Assembly (NCBI GenBank): GCA_030682755.1
Contig: JAUXNR010000600.1
Location: 1 to 6,626 of the forward strand
Direction of reading: 5' to 3'
Source of the DNA: Flavobacterium sp.
Lineage (GTDB): Bacteria > Bacteroidota > Bacteroidia > Flavobacteriales > Flavobacteriaceae
DNA: 6,626 nt
Below are positions 1 through 4,420 of the stretch, in pieces; within the stretch, counting starts at the first letter, position 1, and every line of letters starts with the position of its first letter. A program made the translations under genes and the position numbers. A model generated the notes under the pieces. That model was not told the DNA's origin and ran no database searches. It saw nothing but the letters and a program-made list of their open reading frames with translations.

Positions 1-569
1 GTAAAACCTGTATGTCTAATTTCAATTAACAGATCACCTCCAGTATAAAGCCAATTTGTTGAAAATACAATTTGAAGCCCAAATGAATTAGGACTACTTC
101 CGCTAGGAAAAGATCCAGCTGGAATTGATAAACCTCCAGATCTTACTAGAGTTTGCGTACCAACAACATTACTTGGAAAAGAAGTCAAACTTCTATTTGG
201 TGGAGAAACAGATCCACTTAAATAAATATCATAATTAGTAAACTCAACTTGTGAGCTTGGCCATGCTTCTGTGGCATTTGGCGGAATTCTAAAAGTTAAA
301 GAAGTCAACTCTTTATTCAACAAATCAGTCAACTGACTTGCTGCAATTAATAATTGATACGTTCTTTGAGAATTTGCTAATGGACCTGCTAAAGTTAATC
401 CCCCTAGTGTTGATTCATAAGCATTCGGAATCACTTTAGTAAAGACTTCATCTTGATTGAAAAGTTCATTTTCAAAATTATTTTGACAAAAAAGGAAAGA
501 GATGTTAAAAACAAAAACAACTCCGATTAAGTTAAATTTTCGAAATAAAATAAGTAGTTCTTTCTTCAT
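1..569 (-). CDS. Secreted protein of unknown function, N-terminal part (runs off left edge)
   Basis: The frame is open from an ATG at 569 leftward to the window edge: 189 codons without a stop, so the C-terminus is missing. The N-terminus is a signal peptide: basic start (MKKELL..., then R10, K11), a hydrophobic stretch at about residues 14-27, and a likely cleavage after C28 before QNN. It is not a lipobox, because Phe precedes the Cys. The mature part is rich in Ser, Gly, Pro and Asn, with alternating hydrophobic residues as in beta-sandwich domains. Visible stretches are RTYQLLIAASQL (69-80), SLTFRIPPNATEAWP (90-104), NYDIYLSGSVSPPNRSL (112-128) and GGDLLIEIRHTGF (177-189). I recall similar stretches from exported proteins with C-terminal sorting signals in Bacteroidota and Planctomycetes, but name no function. 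In Flavobacteriaceae such proteins often end in a type IX secretion signal; that end lies outside the window. The ORF, signal peptide and export are well supported; the role is unknown. Confidence 0.8.
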   Translation of the reverse strand, partial: MKKELLILFRKFNLIGVVFVFNISFLFCQNNFENELFNQDEVFTKVIPNAYESTLGGLTLAGPLANSQRTYQLLIAASQLTDLLNKELTSLTFRIPPNATEAWPSSQVEFTNYDIYLSGSVSPPNRSLTSFPSNVVGTQTLVRSGGLSIPAGSFPSGSSPNSFGLQIVFSTNWLYTGGDLLIEIRHTGF

Positions 570-593
570 AATATATAAATTTATTGGTTTTCA

Positions 594-627
594 TAAAATT
601 ACTAATTTATTTTTAATTTCTTAACAA
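594..627 (-). promoter_or_regulatory. Weak candidate promoter for the secreted-protein gene
   Basis: Reading the minus strand, TAATTTTA (601-594) matches the Bacteroidota -7 element TAnnTTTG at all but the last base. A TTG (627-625) lies 23 bp upstream, at the long end of the usual spacing. It sits about 25 bp before the ATG at 569. The region is so AT-rich that chance matches are likely. Confidence 0.25.
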
Positions 628-701
628 CAACTGCATATTAAATTCTCTTAAAAACTTGGCCTTCAACATAGAAGAACACAACTCGTCTAAACAAATGTTT
701 A

Positions 702-715
702 TTAATCTAGATTAA
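702..715. promoter_or_regulatory. 14-bp perfect palindrome, candidate operator
   Basis: TTAATCTAGATTAA reads identically on both strands. It ends 23 bp before the -7 element of the pirin promoter (739-746), so it covers or abuts the place where the -33 contact would be. It also lies in the only intergenic space between the secreted-protein gene and the pirin gene. Its size and position fit a dimeric repressor or activator site. No regulator gene is visible in the window. Confidence 0.4.
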
Positions 716-738
716 GTGAATTACAGATAGATCAATCG

Positions 739-746
739 TAAATTTG
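739..746 (+). promoter_or_regulatory. Promoter -7 element for the pirin gene
   Basis: TAAATTTG is a full match to the Bacteroidota TAnnTTTG element. It would place transcription start near 751-753 and leave a leader of about 25 nt before the ATG at 777. No good TTTG is found 19-23 bp upstream, where the sequence is instead occupied by the edge of the TTAATCTAGATTAA palindrome. This is compatible with a promoter that needs an activator or is tightly regulated. Confidence 0.5.
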
Positions 747-776
747 TATCATAAATAACAATTAATACTTTTAGTT

Positions 777-1490
777 ATGAAAAATACAGTTTTACACAAA
801 GCCAATGAAAGAGGTCATGCCGATCACGGTTGGTTGAATGCTTACCACAGTTTTAGTTTTGCCAATTGGTACAATCCTGATAAAGTTCAGTTCGGAGTTC
901 TGAGAGTTTTGAATGATGATACCGTTGCTGCAGGAATGGGATTTGGTATGCATCCGCATGACAATATGGAAATTATAACCATTCCTTTAGAAGGTGATTT
1001 GGCTCACAAAGACAGTATGGGAAATGCCGAGATTATTAAATTTGGCGACGTTCAGGTAATGAGTGCTGGAATCGGAATTCGTCACAGTGAATTTAATCCG
1101 AATGAAGATAAACGAACAAAATTGCTGCAAATTTGGTTGTTCCCAAACAAACGTAATGTAGAACCTCGTTACCAACAAATTACTTTAGATGTAAACGACA
1201 GACAAAACAAGTTGCAACAAATTCTATCTCCAAATCCTGATGATGCAGGTGTTTGGATCCACCAAGATGCTTGGTTTCACATGGGTAAATTTGAAAAAGG
1301 AATCACCGAAACTTACACTGTTAAAAGAAATGAAAATGGTGTTTATGCGTTTGTGATTTCAGGAAGCGTAACTATTAACGGTCAAGCTTTGGATACCAGA
1401 GATGCTTTGGGAATTACAAATGCTGAAAAATTGGAAATTACTGCTACATCAGATGCAGAAATTTTGTTGATGGATATTCCAATGGAATAA
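777..1490 (+). CDS. Pirin family protein, YhhW type (bicupin, possible quercetin 2,3-dioxygenase)
   Basis: A 237-residue two-cupin protein, full length for the bacterial YhhW-type pirins (about 230 residues). The N-terminal cupin carries the metal site seen in pirins: H59 and H61 in GMHPHDNMEI, then H103 and E105 in GIRHSEFNP. These four residues bind Fe(II) or another divalent metal. The motif NAYHSFSFANWYNP (21-34) is the family's N-terminal signature, and the C-terminal cupin (about 150-237) lacks a comparable metal site, as usual. E. coli YhhW and human pirin oxidise quercetin in vitro, but the physiological substrate of most bacterial pirins is unknown, so the enzymatic label is tentative. 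The gene is first in a rightward cluster and has a TAnnTTTG promoter element 31 bp upstream. The first ATG fits the family's N-terminus. It is cytoplasmic; no signal peptide is seen. Confidence 0.93.
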   Translation: MKNTVLHKANERGHADHGWLNAYHSFSFANWYNPDKVQFGVLRVLNDDTVAAGMGFGMHPHDNMEIITIPLEGDLAHKDSMGNAEIIKFGDVQVMSAGIGIRHSEFNPNEDKRTKLLQIWLFPNKRNVEPRYQQITLDVNDRQNKLQQILSPNPDDAGVWIHQDAWFHMGKFEKGITETYTVKRNENGVYAFVISGSVTINGQALDTRDALGITNAEKLEITATSDAEILLMDIPME

Positions 1491-1502
1491 ATTAGTAACT
1501 TT

Positions 1503-1530
1503 ACCTGTCGGGCTAAAATACCTGACAGGT
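1503..1530 (+). other. Stem-loop between pirin and GNAT genes
   Basis: ACCTGTCGGG (1503-1512) pairs with CCTGACAGGT (1521-1530) through 10 pairs, one of them G-U, around an 8-nt A-rich loop. It starts 12 bp after the pirin stop codon. Only three Ts follow, so it is a poor intrinsic terminator. It could be a leaky terminator, an mRNA-stabilising 3' hairpin, or one copy of a dispersed intergenic repeat. It may partly separate pirin expression from the two genes downstream. Confidence 0.55.
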
Positions 1531-1546
1531 TTAAAACCAATATGCC

Positions 1547-1831
1547 ATGAATGAAAAAATTAAACTAGAATCAAACGATAAAAATGGTTTCTTTTCTGTA
1601 GAAATTGATGGAAAAACAGAGGCCAAAATGACATTTGTTTTTGCAGGAACAGACAAGATTATCATTGATCATACGGAAGTTAATCCGGGTAACAACGGAA
1701 AAGGACTAGGAAAAAAAATGGTAACCGCTGCTGTTGAAATGGCTCGAGAAAAAAACTTGAAAATAATTCCGCTTTGTCCATTTGCTAAGAGTGTTTTTGA
1801 CAAGACATCGGAATTTAGAGATGTTTTGTAA
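1547..1831 (+). CDS. Small GNAT-fold acetyltransferase, YjdJ/NATD1 type
   Basis: A 94-residue minimal GNAT protein of the one-domain YjdJ/NATD1 type (Pfam Acetyltransf_CG), which is normally 90-110 residues. Family marks in order: the core beta-strands (about 15-40), DHTEV (41-45) before the acetyl-CoA loop, the loop itself NPGNNGKGLGKKMV (46-59), the helix following it, and KIIPLCPFAKSVFDKT (72-87) with the conserved C77-P78. The phosphate-binding consensus R/Q-x-x-G-x-G/A appears as N50-G-K-G53-L-G55, with Asn in place of Arg/Gln. The substrate is unknown for the whole family. The next gene starts 17 bp after the stop and encodes a YjdI-type Fe-S protein; these two families are also neighbours in E. 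coli (yjdJ, yjdI), so the two products probably work together. The gene lies 56 bp after pirin, behind a stem-loop. The ATG at 1547 gives the expected length. Confidence 0.88.
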   Translation: MNEKIKLESNDKNGFFSVEIDGKTEAKMTFVFAGTDKIIIDHTEVNPGNNGKGLGKKMVTAAVEMAREKNLKIIPLCPFAKSVFDKTSEFRDVL

Positions 1832-1848
1832 CCAATAAATATAAAATC

Positions 1849-2073
1849 ATGGAAGCTAAAAACACCCAAAAAGAGTATACAAACGGAGCAGTAACCGTAG
1901 TTTGGGAATCTGGAAAATGTATCCATTCCGGAAATTGTGTTCGAAACAATCCTGATGTTTTTCAACCCAAAGAAAAACCTTGGATTAAAATTGATGCATC
2001 CTCTTCTGATAAAATCATAGAAACAGTTAACAAATGTCCTTCTGGTGCTTTAACATTTTACAGAAATAAATAG
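1849..2073 (+). CDS. YjdI-type divergent [4Fe-4S] mono-cluster protein
   Basis: A 74-residue single-domain protein of the divergent 4Fe-4S mono-cluster family (Pfam Fer4_19). The hallmark residues are C24 and C30 in KCIHSGNCVRNNPDVF (23-38), the PWI motif (44-46), and C63 in CPSGAL (63-68). Only three cysteines are present in the whole protein. As far as I recall this is also true of E. coli YjdI, so the cluster would be a three-Cys [3Fe-4S] site or a [4Fe-4S] site with one non-Cys ligand; nearby H26, N29 or an Asp are candidates. It would act as a small cytoplasmic electron carrier or sensor; no partner enzyme is established. It follows the GNAT gene by 17 bp with no promoter between, so the two are almost certainly co-transcribed. 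Family assignment is firm, function unknown. Confidence 0.9.
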   Translation: MEAKNTQKEYTNGAVTVVWESGKCIHSGNCVRNNPDVFQPKEKPWIKIDASSSDKIIETVNKCPSGALTFYRNK

Positions 2074-2081
2074 TATTTTTG
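2074..2081 (+). promoter_or_regulatory. Promoter -7 element for fabD
   Basis: TATTTTTG is a full match to TAnnTTTG, and is followed by C, as is common in Flavobacteriaceae. It begins directly after the stop codon of the Fe-S gene and would place transcription start near 2087, leaving a leader of about 42 nt. A weak TTTA (2049-2052) is found 21 bp upstream. It indicates that fabD is transcribed independently of the pirin/GNAT/Fe-S cluster. Confidence 0.6.
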
Positions 2082-2084
2082 CTT

Positions 2085-2108
2085 AGGTTTAATTAAACTT
2101 TCAAACCT
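2085..2108 (+). other. Small inverted repeat in the fabD leader
   Basis: AGGTTT (2085-2090) can pair with AAACCT (2103-2108) around a 12-nt loop, starting at or next to the predicted transcription start. The loop contains the right half of a 10-bp palindrome, TTTAATTAAA (2088-2097). It could be an operator or a 5' stabilising hairpin, but in sequence this AT-rich a 6-bp stem is weak evidence. Confidence 0.25.
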
Positions 2109-2128
2109 TAAACTTTAAAGTAAAAATA

Positions 2129-3001
2129 ATGAAAGCATACGTATTCCCTGGACAAGGAGCTCAATTCACAGGAATGGGCAAAGAATTATATGAAACTTCT
2201 GCAGTTGCAAAAGAACTATTCGAAAAAGCCAATGAAATTCTTGGTTTTCGGATAACTGATATCATGTTTGAAGGAACGGCTGATGAATTAAAAGAAACCA
2301 AAGTAACGCAACCTGCCGTTTTTTTACATTCTGTAATTTTAGCCAAAACCTTAACTGATTTTAAACCGGACATGGTAGCCGGACATTCGCTGGGTGAGTT
2401 TTCTGCTTTGGTTGCTAATGGTGCATTATCTTTTGAAGATGGATTACGATTGGTTTCCAAACGAGCATTAGCCATGCAAAAGGCGTGTGAAATAAAACCT
2501 TCAACAATGGCAGCTGTTTTAGGTTTAGATGACAGAATTGTAGAAGAAGTTTGCGAAGCAATTGATGGTGTTGTTGTTGCGGCCAATTATAATTGCCCGG
2601 GGCAATTGGTTATTTCAGGTGAACTTTCTGCTGTAGAAAAGGCATGTGAAGCCATGAAAGCTGCTGGAGCAAAAAGAGCATTATTACTTCCCGTTGGTGG
2701 AGCATTTCATTCTCCAATGATGGAACCGGCAAGAGAAGAACTAGCTGCTGCAATTGAAGCAACAACTTTTTCAAAGCCCATTTGTCCAGTGTATCAAAAT
2801 GTTACGGCGAATGCGGTTTCTGATGCAGACGTAATTAAAAAGAATTTAATTATTCAATTAACAGCTCCTGTTCGTTGGACACAATCCGTTCAACAAATGA
2901 TTGCTGATGGAGCTACAAGTTTTACTGAAGTTGGTCCCGGTAAAGTTTTAGTTGGCTTGGTGAATAAAATCAATAAAGAAGTGGAAACCATTTCGGCTTA
3001 A
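2129..3001 (+). CDS. fabD: Malonyl-CoA:ACP transacylase
   Basis: Transfers malonate from CoA to acyl carrier protein, giving the extender unit for type II fatty acid synthesis in the cytoplasm. It is 290 residues, a normal length for this enzyme in Bacteroidota. The oxyanion-hole motif PGQGAQ is at 7-12. The nucleophile elbow GHSLGE is at 85-90 with catalytic S87. R112 in SKRALAMQ corresponds to the arginine that binds the malonyl carboxylate, and H194 in GAFHSPMM completes the catalytic pair. QPAVF (61-65), NYNCPGQLVISG (153-164) and VGPGKVL (268-274) are further family motifs. No key residue is missing. The gene is not in a fab cluster; it stands with its own promoter between the Fe-S gene and a small lipoprotein gene. 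The ATG at 2129 gives the standard N-terminus ahead of PGQGAQ and is preceded by an A-rich leader. Confidence 0.98.
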   Translation: MKAYVFPGQGAQFTGMGKELYETSAVAKELFEKANEILGFRITDIMFEGTADELKETKVTQPAVFLHSVILAKTLTDFKPDMVAGHSLGEFSALVANGALSFEDGLRLVSKRALAMQKACEIKPSTMAAVLGLDDRIVEEVCEAIDGVVVAANYNCPGQLVISGELSAVEKACEAMKAAGAKRALLLPVGGAFHSPMMEPAREELAAAIEATTFSKPICPVYQNVTANAVSDADVIKKNLIIQLTAPVRWTQSVQQMIADGATSFTEVGPGKVLVGLVNKINKEVETISA

Positions 3002-3007
3002 TTAAAC

Positions 3008-3038
3008 TTTGGCACCTGATTTGCTGATAATAGATTTA
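3008..3038 (+). promoter_or_regulatory. Candidate promoter for the small lipoprotein gene
   Basis: TTTG (3008-3011) is separated by 19 bp from TAGATTTA (3031-3038), which matches TAnnTTTG in all but the last base. This is the classic Bacteroidota -33/-7 arrangement. Transcription would start near 3045, about 16 nt before the ATG at 3061. A second TTTG (3020-3023) is too close to the -7 element to act as its partner. Confidence 0.5.
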
Positions 3039-3060
3039 TTAACTTTAAAAAATAAACAAA

Positions 3061-3261
3061 ATGAAAAAAACACTTTTAGGATTAGTATTGATGGGAGCAT
3101 TATTTGTTGTTTCTTGTAAAGAAAAAACAACTGAAGAAAAAGTAGAAGACGCAGTTGAAGCTGTAGGCAACGATATTGAAAACAAAGCCGAAGAAGCCGG
3201 AGATGCAATTGAAAATGCTGTTGATGAAACAGGTCAAGCTATAGAAAACGCTGTAGAATAA
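3061..3261 (+). CDS. Small acidic lipoprotein with three 11-residue repeats
   Basis: A 66-residue protein with a lipoprotein signal peptide: MKK, a hydrophobic core LLGLVLMGALFVV, and a lipobox VVSC with the lipidated cysteine at C19. K20-E21 follow it. The mature part has only 48 residues, is very rich in Glu, Asp and Ala, and has no aromatic residue. From residue 29 it is three perfectly spaced 11-residue units (29-39, 40-50, 51-61) plus a partial fourth (62-66), with the pattern E-[DN]-x-[AV]-[ED]-x-x-G-x-[AD]-I. An 11-residue period is that of an amphipathic 11/3 helix or right-handed coiled coil, as in LEA-like and apolipoprotein-like proteins. It probably lies as a helix at a membrane surface or oligomerises; no function can be assigned. 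It has its own promoter, follows fabD by 59 bp, and is closed by a terminator at 3313-3346. Short Ala/Glu-rich lipoproteins of this sort are fairly common in Flavobacteriaceae. Confidence 0.85.
   Translation: MKKTLLGLVLMGALFVVSCKEKTTEEKVEDAVEAVGNDIENKAEEAGDAIENAVDETGQAIENAVE
3145..3258 (+). repeat. Tandem 33-bp coding repeat (three units plus partial)
   Basis: Units lie at 3145-3177, 3178-3210 and 3211-3243, with a 15-bp partial unit at 3244-3258, all inside the lipoprotein gene and in frame. Each begins with GAA-(G/A)A(C/T) and ends with an Ile codon. The DNA has diverged while the protein pattern stayed, indicating old duplication kept by selection on the helix rather than recent slippage. 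Confidence 0.75.
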
Positions 3262-3312
3262 ACAGAATAAGCATTGAAAATAAGTAATTCAGATACTGAA
3301 TAACTAAAAATT

Positions 3313-3346
3313 ATCCCCATCTTAAAAAATGGGGATTTTTTATTTT
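3313..3346. terminator. Intrinsic terminator, probably bidirectional
   Basis: ATCCCCAT (3313-3320) pairs perfectly with ATGGGGAT (3329-3336), giving 8 bp with four consecutive G-C pairs around an 8-nt loop. On the plus strand it is followed by a T-rich tract (3336-3346), terminating the lipoprotein transcript. On the minus strand the stem is followed by AATTTTTAG, so it can also stop the leftward aminotransferase-galE operon. It sits exactly between the two convergent units. Confidence 0.88.
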
Positions 3347-3348
3347 AA

Positions 3349-3364
3349 TTCGTTTGTCAACGAA
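3349..3364 (-). other. Short hairpin after galE
   Basis: TTCGTT (3349-3354) and AACGAA (3359-3364) form a perfect 6-bp stem with a 4-nt loop, 16 bp beyond the galE stop codon in the direction of transcription. On the minus strand it is followed by an A-rich, not a T-rich, stretch, so it is not a terminator by itself. It may add to the 3' end structure of the galE mRNA upstream of the main terminator. Confidence 0.3.
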
Positions 3365-3380
3365 GAATTATTACATAAAC

Positions 3381-4394
3381 TTAACTTCTAATCTTTTGCT
3401 CCCATTTCCAAGCACTTTCCAAAGCTTGTTCTAGAGATAATTCGGTTTTCCATCCTAAAATTTTATTTGCTTTTTCAGTATCCGCATAAGCTTCAATCAC
3501 ATCACCCTCACGTCTGTCAACTATTTTAAATGGCAATTTCTTTTGACTCACTTTTTCAAAAGCGTGAATGACTTCTAAAACGGAAGATCCTTTTCCGGTT
3601 CCTAAATTGAAAACTTCTACATTTTCGAGATTCTTTTTTTCAATTAAGCGTTGCAATGCTACAACGTGTGCTTTTGCCAAATCTACCACATGAATATAAT
3701 CACGAATACATGTTCCATCTGGAGTGGGATAATCACTACCAAAAACAGACAATTCTTTTCGTAACCCCATAGCTGTTTGAGTAATGAACGGCACTAAATT
3801 TTGCGGTACCCCAAAAGGCAATTCACCGATAGCAGCACTTTCATGAGCTCCAATCGGATTAAAATAACGCAATAAAATAGCTTTTATATTGGAAACTTTT
3901 GAAACATCAGAAATAATTTCCTCTCCTATTTGTTTAGTATTTCCATAAGGAGACATTGCAGGTTGAATAGGTGCATTTTCAGTTATTGGCATCGTTTTGG
4001 CTTGACCATAAACAGTACAGGATGAACTGAAAATAAAATGTGCTTCCGATTTTTGTTGTAATTCCTGTAAAATATAAACTAAGGAATTGATATTGTTTTC
4101 ATAATACAACAAAGGATTTTCTACACTTTCACCTACCGCTTTTGAAGCTGCAAAATGTACAATCCCTGTTACATCTGAATATTTTTTAAAAAATGATTGC
4201 ACAGCTGCTTTGTCTCGTACATCCATTTTTTCAAATTCAGGTTTTTTTCCTGTAATTGAAAAAATTCCATCCAAAACATCTAAAGAAGCATTGGATAAAT
4301 TATCAATGATTACAACATCAAATCCTTGATTTTGTAATTCTACAACAGTATGTGACCCAATAAACCCTAAACCTCCTGTGACAACTATTTTCAT
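3381..4394 (-). CDS. galE: UDP-glucose 4-epimerase
   Basis: Interconverts UDP-glucose and UDP-galactose, possibly also the N-acetyl forms, using bound NAD. It is 337 residues, matching the E. coli enzyme (338). It is an extended short-chain dehydrogenase: the NAD-binding TGGLGFIG is at 6-13, DVRD at 58-61, HFAASKAVGES at 80-90, and the catalytic set is S125 in SSSCTVYG and Y150/K154 in SPYGNTK. RYFNPIGAH (176-184) and DGTCIRDYIHVVDLA (226-240) are strong GalE signatures. At the position of E. coli Y299, which blocks N-acetylated sugars, alignment through RREGDV-x-x-A-Y-A places A302, a small residue as in human GALE (Cys), so use of UDP-GlcNAc/GalNAc is plausible. It starts 26 bp after the stop of the aminotransferase gene, in the same direction, so the two form an operon feeding surface-polysaccharide synthesis. 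Confidence 0.97.
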   Translation of the reverse strand: MKIVVTGGLGFIGSHTVVELQNQGFDVVIIDNLSNASLDVLDGIFSITGKKPEFEKMDVRDKAAVQSFFKKYSDVTGIVHFAASKAVGESVENPLLYYENNINSLVYILQELQQKSEAHFIFSSSCTVYGQAKTMPITENAPIQPAMSPYGNTKQIGEEIISDVSKVSNIKAILLRYFNPIGAHESAAIGELPFGVPQNLVPFITQTAMGLRKELSVFGSDYPTPDGTCIRDYIHVVDLAKAHVVALQRLIEKKNLENVEVFNLGTGKGSSVLEVIHAFEKVSQKKLPFKIVDRREGDVIEAYADTEKANKILGWKTELSLEQALESAWKWEQKIRS

Positions 4395-4420
4395 GTATTT
4401 TGTCGAATAAACTTGAATGA

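Noticed and set aside
22..28. Possible lipoprotein processing at C28 of the left-edge secreted protein (these numbers are residues, corresponding to bases 488-486 for C28).
   Set aside because: The residue before the Cys is Phe, whereas a lipobox needs Gly, Ala or Ser there, so ordinary signal peptidase cleavage is more likely.
1669..1965. 98-codon minus-strand frame across the GNAT and Fe-S genes.
   Set aside because: It runs antisense through two genes with clear family motifs and shows no domain.
2161..2586. 141-codon open frame on the minus strand inside fabD.
   Set aside because: It is fully antisense to a gene with all catalytic motifs intact, its translation shows no recognisable family, and such frames arise easily opposite real genes.
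2090..3010. The 12-mer TAATTAAACTTT occurs just before fabD (2090-2101) and right at its stop (2999-3010), suggesting duplication or a mobile insertion.
   Set aside because: About one such 12-mer match is expected by chance in a window of this size, more so in AT-rich DNA, and fabD is a core gene with no sign of mobility.
3002..3208. 68-codon Leu-rich open frame opposite the lipoprotein gene, resembling a membrane peptide.
   Set aside because: The Leu and Phe runs are simply the complement of GAA/AAA/GAAGAA codons in the acidic lipoprotein, which has a signal peptide, lipobox, promoter and terminator of its own.
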